Assembly: GCA_013314795.1 (NCBI GenBank)
Contig: JABUEZ010000134.1
Location: 1-6,289 of the forward strand
Direction of reading: 5' to 3'
Source: Candidatus Profundicultor aquiphilus
GTDB taxonomy: Bacteria; Atribacterota; Atribacteria; Atribacterales; Caldatribacteriaceae
Length of the DNA: 6,289 bases
Of the stretch, positions 6,143 through 6,289 are shown one piece after another. The position numbers were made by a program, and so were the translations under genes. Positions within the stretch are counted from its first letter, which is position 1; each line of letters starts with the position of its first letter. Under the pieces are notes generated by a model. It saw nothing but the letters and a program-made list of their open reading frames with translations. It did no database searches and had not been told where the DNA came from.

Positions 6143-6151
6143 AGTATACCA
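6143..6151 (-). promoter_or_regulatory. Candidate extended -10 promoter for the SDR and URO-D operon
   Basis: The minus strand reads TGGTATACT, matching the extended -10 form TGnTATAAT at all but one position. A start near 6136 would give a leader of about 35 bases before the SDR ATG. No -35 box is evident, which is acceptable for an extended -10 promoter. A second TATACT (6164-6169) lies exactly 21 bp upstream without the TG. Confidence 0.45.
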
Positions 6152-6170
6152 GAAAGAGTACCGAGTATAC
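6143..6170. repeat. Two AGTATAC direct repeats 21 bp apart
   Basis: AGTATAC occurs at 6143-6149 and 6164-6170. Each contains the palindrome GTATAC, and the 21-bp spacing equals two helical turns. A partial third copy, GAGTACC (6156-6162), lies between them. This could be an operator bound by a regulator of the SDR operon, overlapping the candidate -10, or simply two alternative -10 boxes. Confidence 0.4.
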
Positions 6171-6175
6171 GCCAG

Positions 6176-6205
6176 TTCCTCCCGGAAGGGTCCTTCCGGG
6201 AGGAA
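6176..6205 (-). terminator. Strong 14-bp hairpin between the partial gene and the SDR operon
   Basis: Bases 6176-6189 and 6192-6205 are perfectly complementary (TTCCTCCCGGAAGG and its complement) with a 2-base centre, realistically a 12-13-bp stem with a small loop. It begins 6 bases after the stop of the minus-strand partial gene, the normal place for a terminator, but no T-run follows on either strand. It may be an atypical terminator, an mRNA 3' stabiliser, or a protein-binding palindrome. Confidence 0.55.
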
Positions 6206-6211
6206 GACATT

Positions 6212-6289
6212 CTACGATGCAGGAGGTGGAATCACCGGCTCCGGCAGAGGTAAGGAAAGCCAGGCTTCGATATCTTTCTCATCGGCATC
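6212..6289 (-). CDS. C-terminal end of an unidentified protein, cut by the window edge
   Basis: The minus strand is open from the right edge to a TAG at 6212-6214, giving 25 residues beginning DADEKDIEAWLSL and ending in a proline-rich tail (PLPEPVIPPPAS). The tail, the stop codon and the hairpin directly after it fit the end of a real gene. The family cannot be named. The opposite strand is also open here (from ATG at 6217), so the strand assignment rests mainly on the downstream hairpin. Confidence 0.5.
   Translation of the reverse strand, partial: DADEKDIEAWLSLPLPEPVIPPPAS

Noticed and set aside
6217..6289. Plus-strand ORF starting ATG at 6217
   Set aside because: Open only because the window ends; the minus-strand reading ends with a stop directly followed by a hairpin, which fits a gene end better. 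Not fully excluded.

Overview
The window looks like chromosomal DNA from an anaerobic, possibly thermophilic bacterium of roughly 50% GC. Genes are tightly packed on both strands, with strong AGGAGG-type ribosome binding sites, frequent GTG starts and 4-base overlaps. Candidate lineages are Firmicutes-like or deep-branching phyla such as Atribacterota. This is inference from gene content and style; no rRNA or other phylogenetic marker is present. I see no mobile element, CRISPR array, tRNA or rRNA.

Layout. (1) Bases 1-1280, plus strand: the 3' end of a probable cobalamin riboswitch, a perfect 14-bp intrinsic terminator, then a two-gene operon. Its genes encode an ECF-transporter S component of the alpha-ribazole (CblT) type and a PurM-like alpha-ribazole kinase (CblS type), joined by an ATGA overlap. 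(2) 1277-2203, minus strand: an NAD-dependent sugar-nucleotide epimerase/dehydratase (GalE-like), converging on cblS with a 4-base stop overlap. (3) 2204-2282: a 79-bp divergent promoter region. (4) 2283-3926, plus strand: a secreted/membrane thiol-redox protein with a signal peptide, an unrecognised domain, a CPVC thioredoxin-like domain and a six-helix CcdA/DsbD-like membrane domain. (5) 6101 down to 3923, minus strand: a probable three-gene operon of a short-chain dehydrogenase, a uroporphyrinogen-decarboxylase-family (URO-D) protein and an unrecognised 54-residue protein. The last converges on gene 4, again with a 4-base CTAA stop overlap. (6) 6102-6289: a promoter region with two GTATAC boxes 21 bp apart, a strong hairpin, and the last 25 codons of another minus-strand gene.

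How the parts fit. The first operon takes up alpha-ribazole and phosphorylates it, which supplies the lower-ligand nucleoside for cobamide assembly; the riboswitch and terminator would shut it off when cobalamin is plentiful. Many URO-D-family proteins other than HemE are methyltransferases acting on corrinoid proteins, so the minus-strand operon could be a cobamide consumer, but its sequence lacks the usual zinc motif and this link is speculative. The redox protein would move electrons across the membrane to extracytoplasmic thiols. The clearest new items are the small ORF, the thioredoxin-before-CcdA domain order, and the repeated CTAA stop overlap at both convergent junctions. I do not see convincing evidence of a wholly new multi-gene system.
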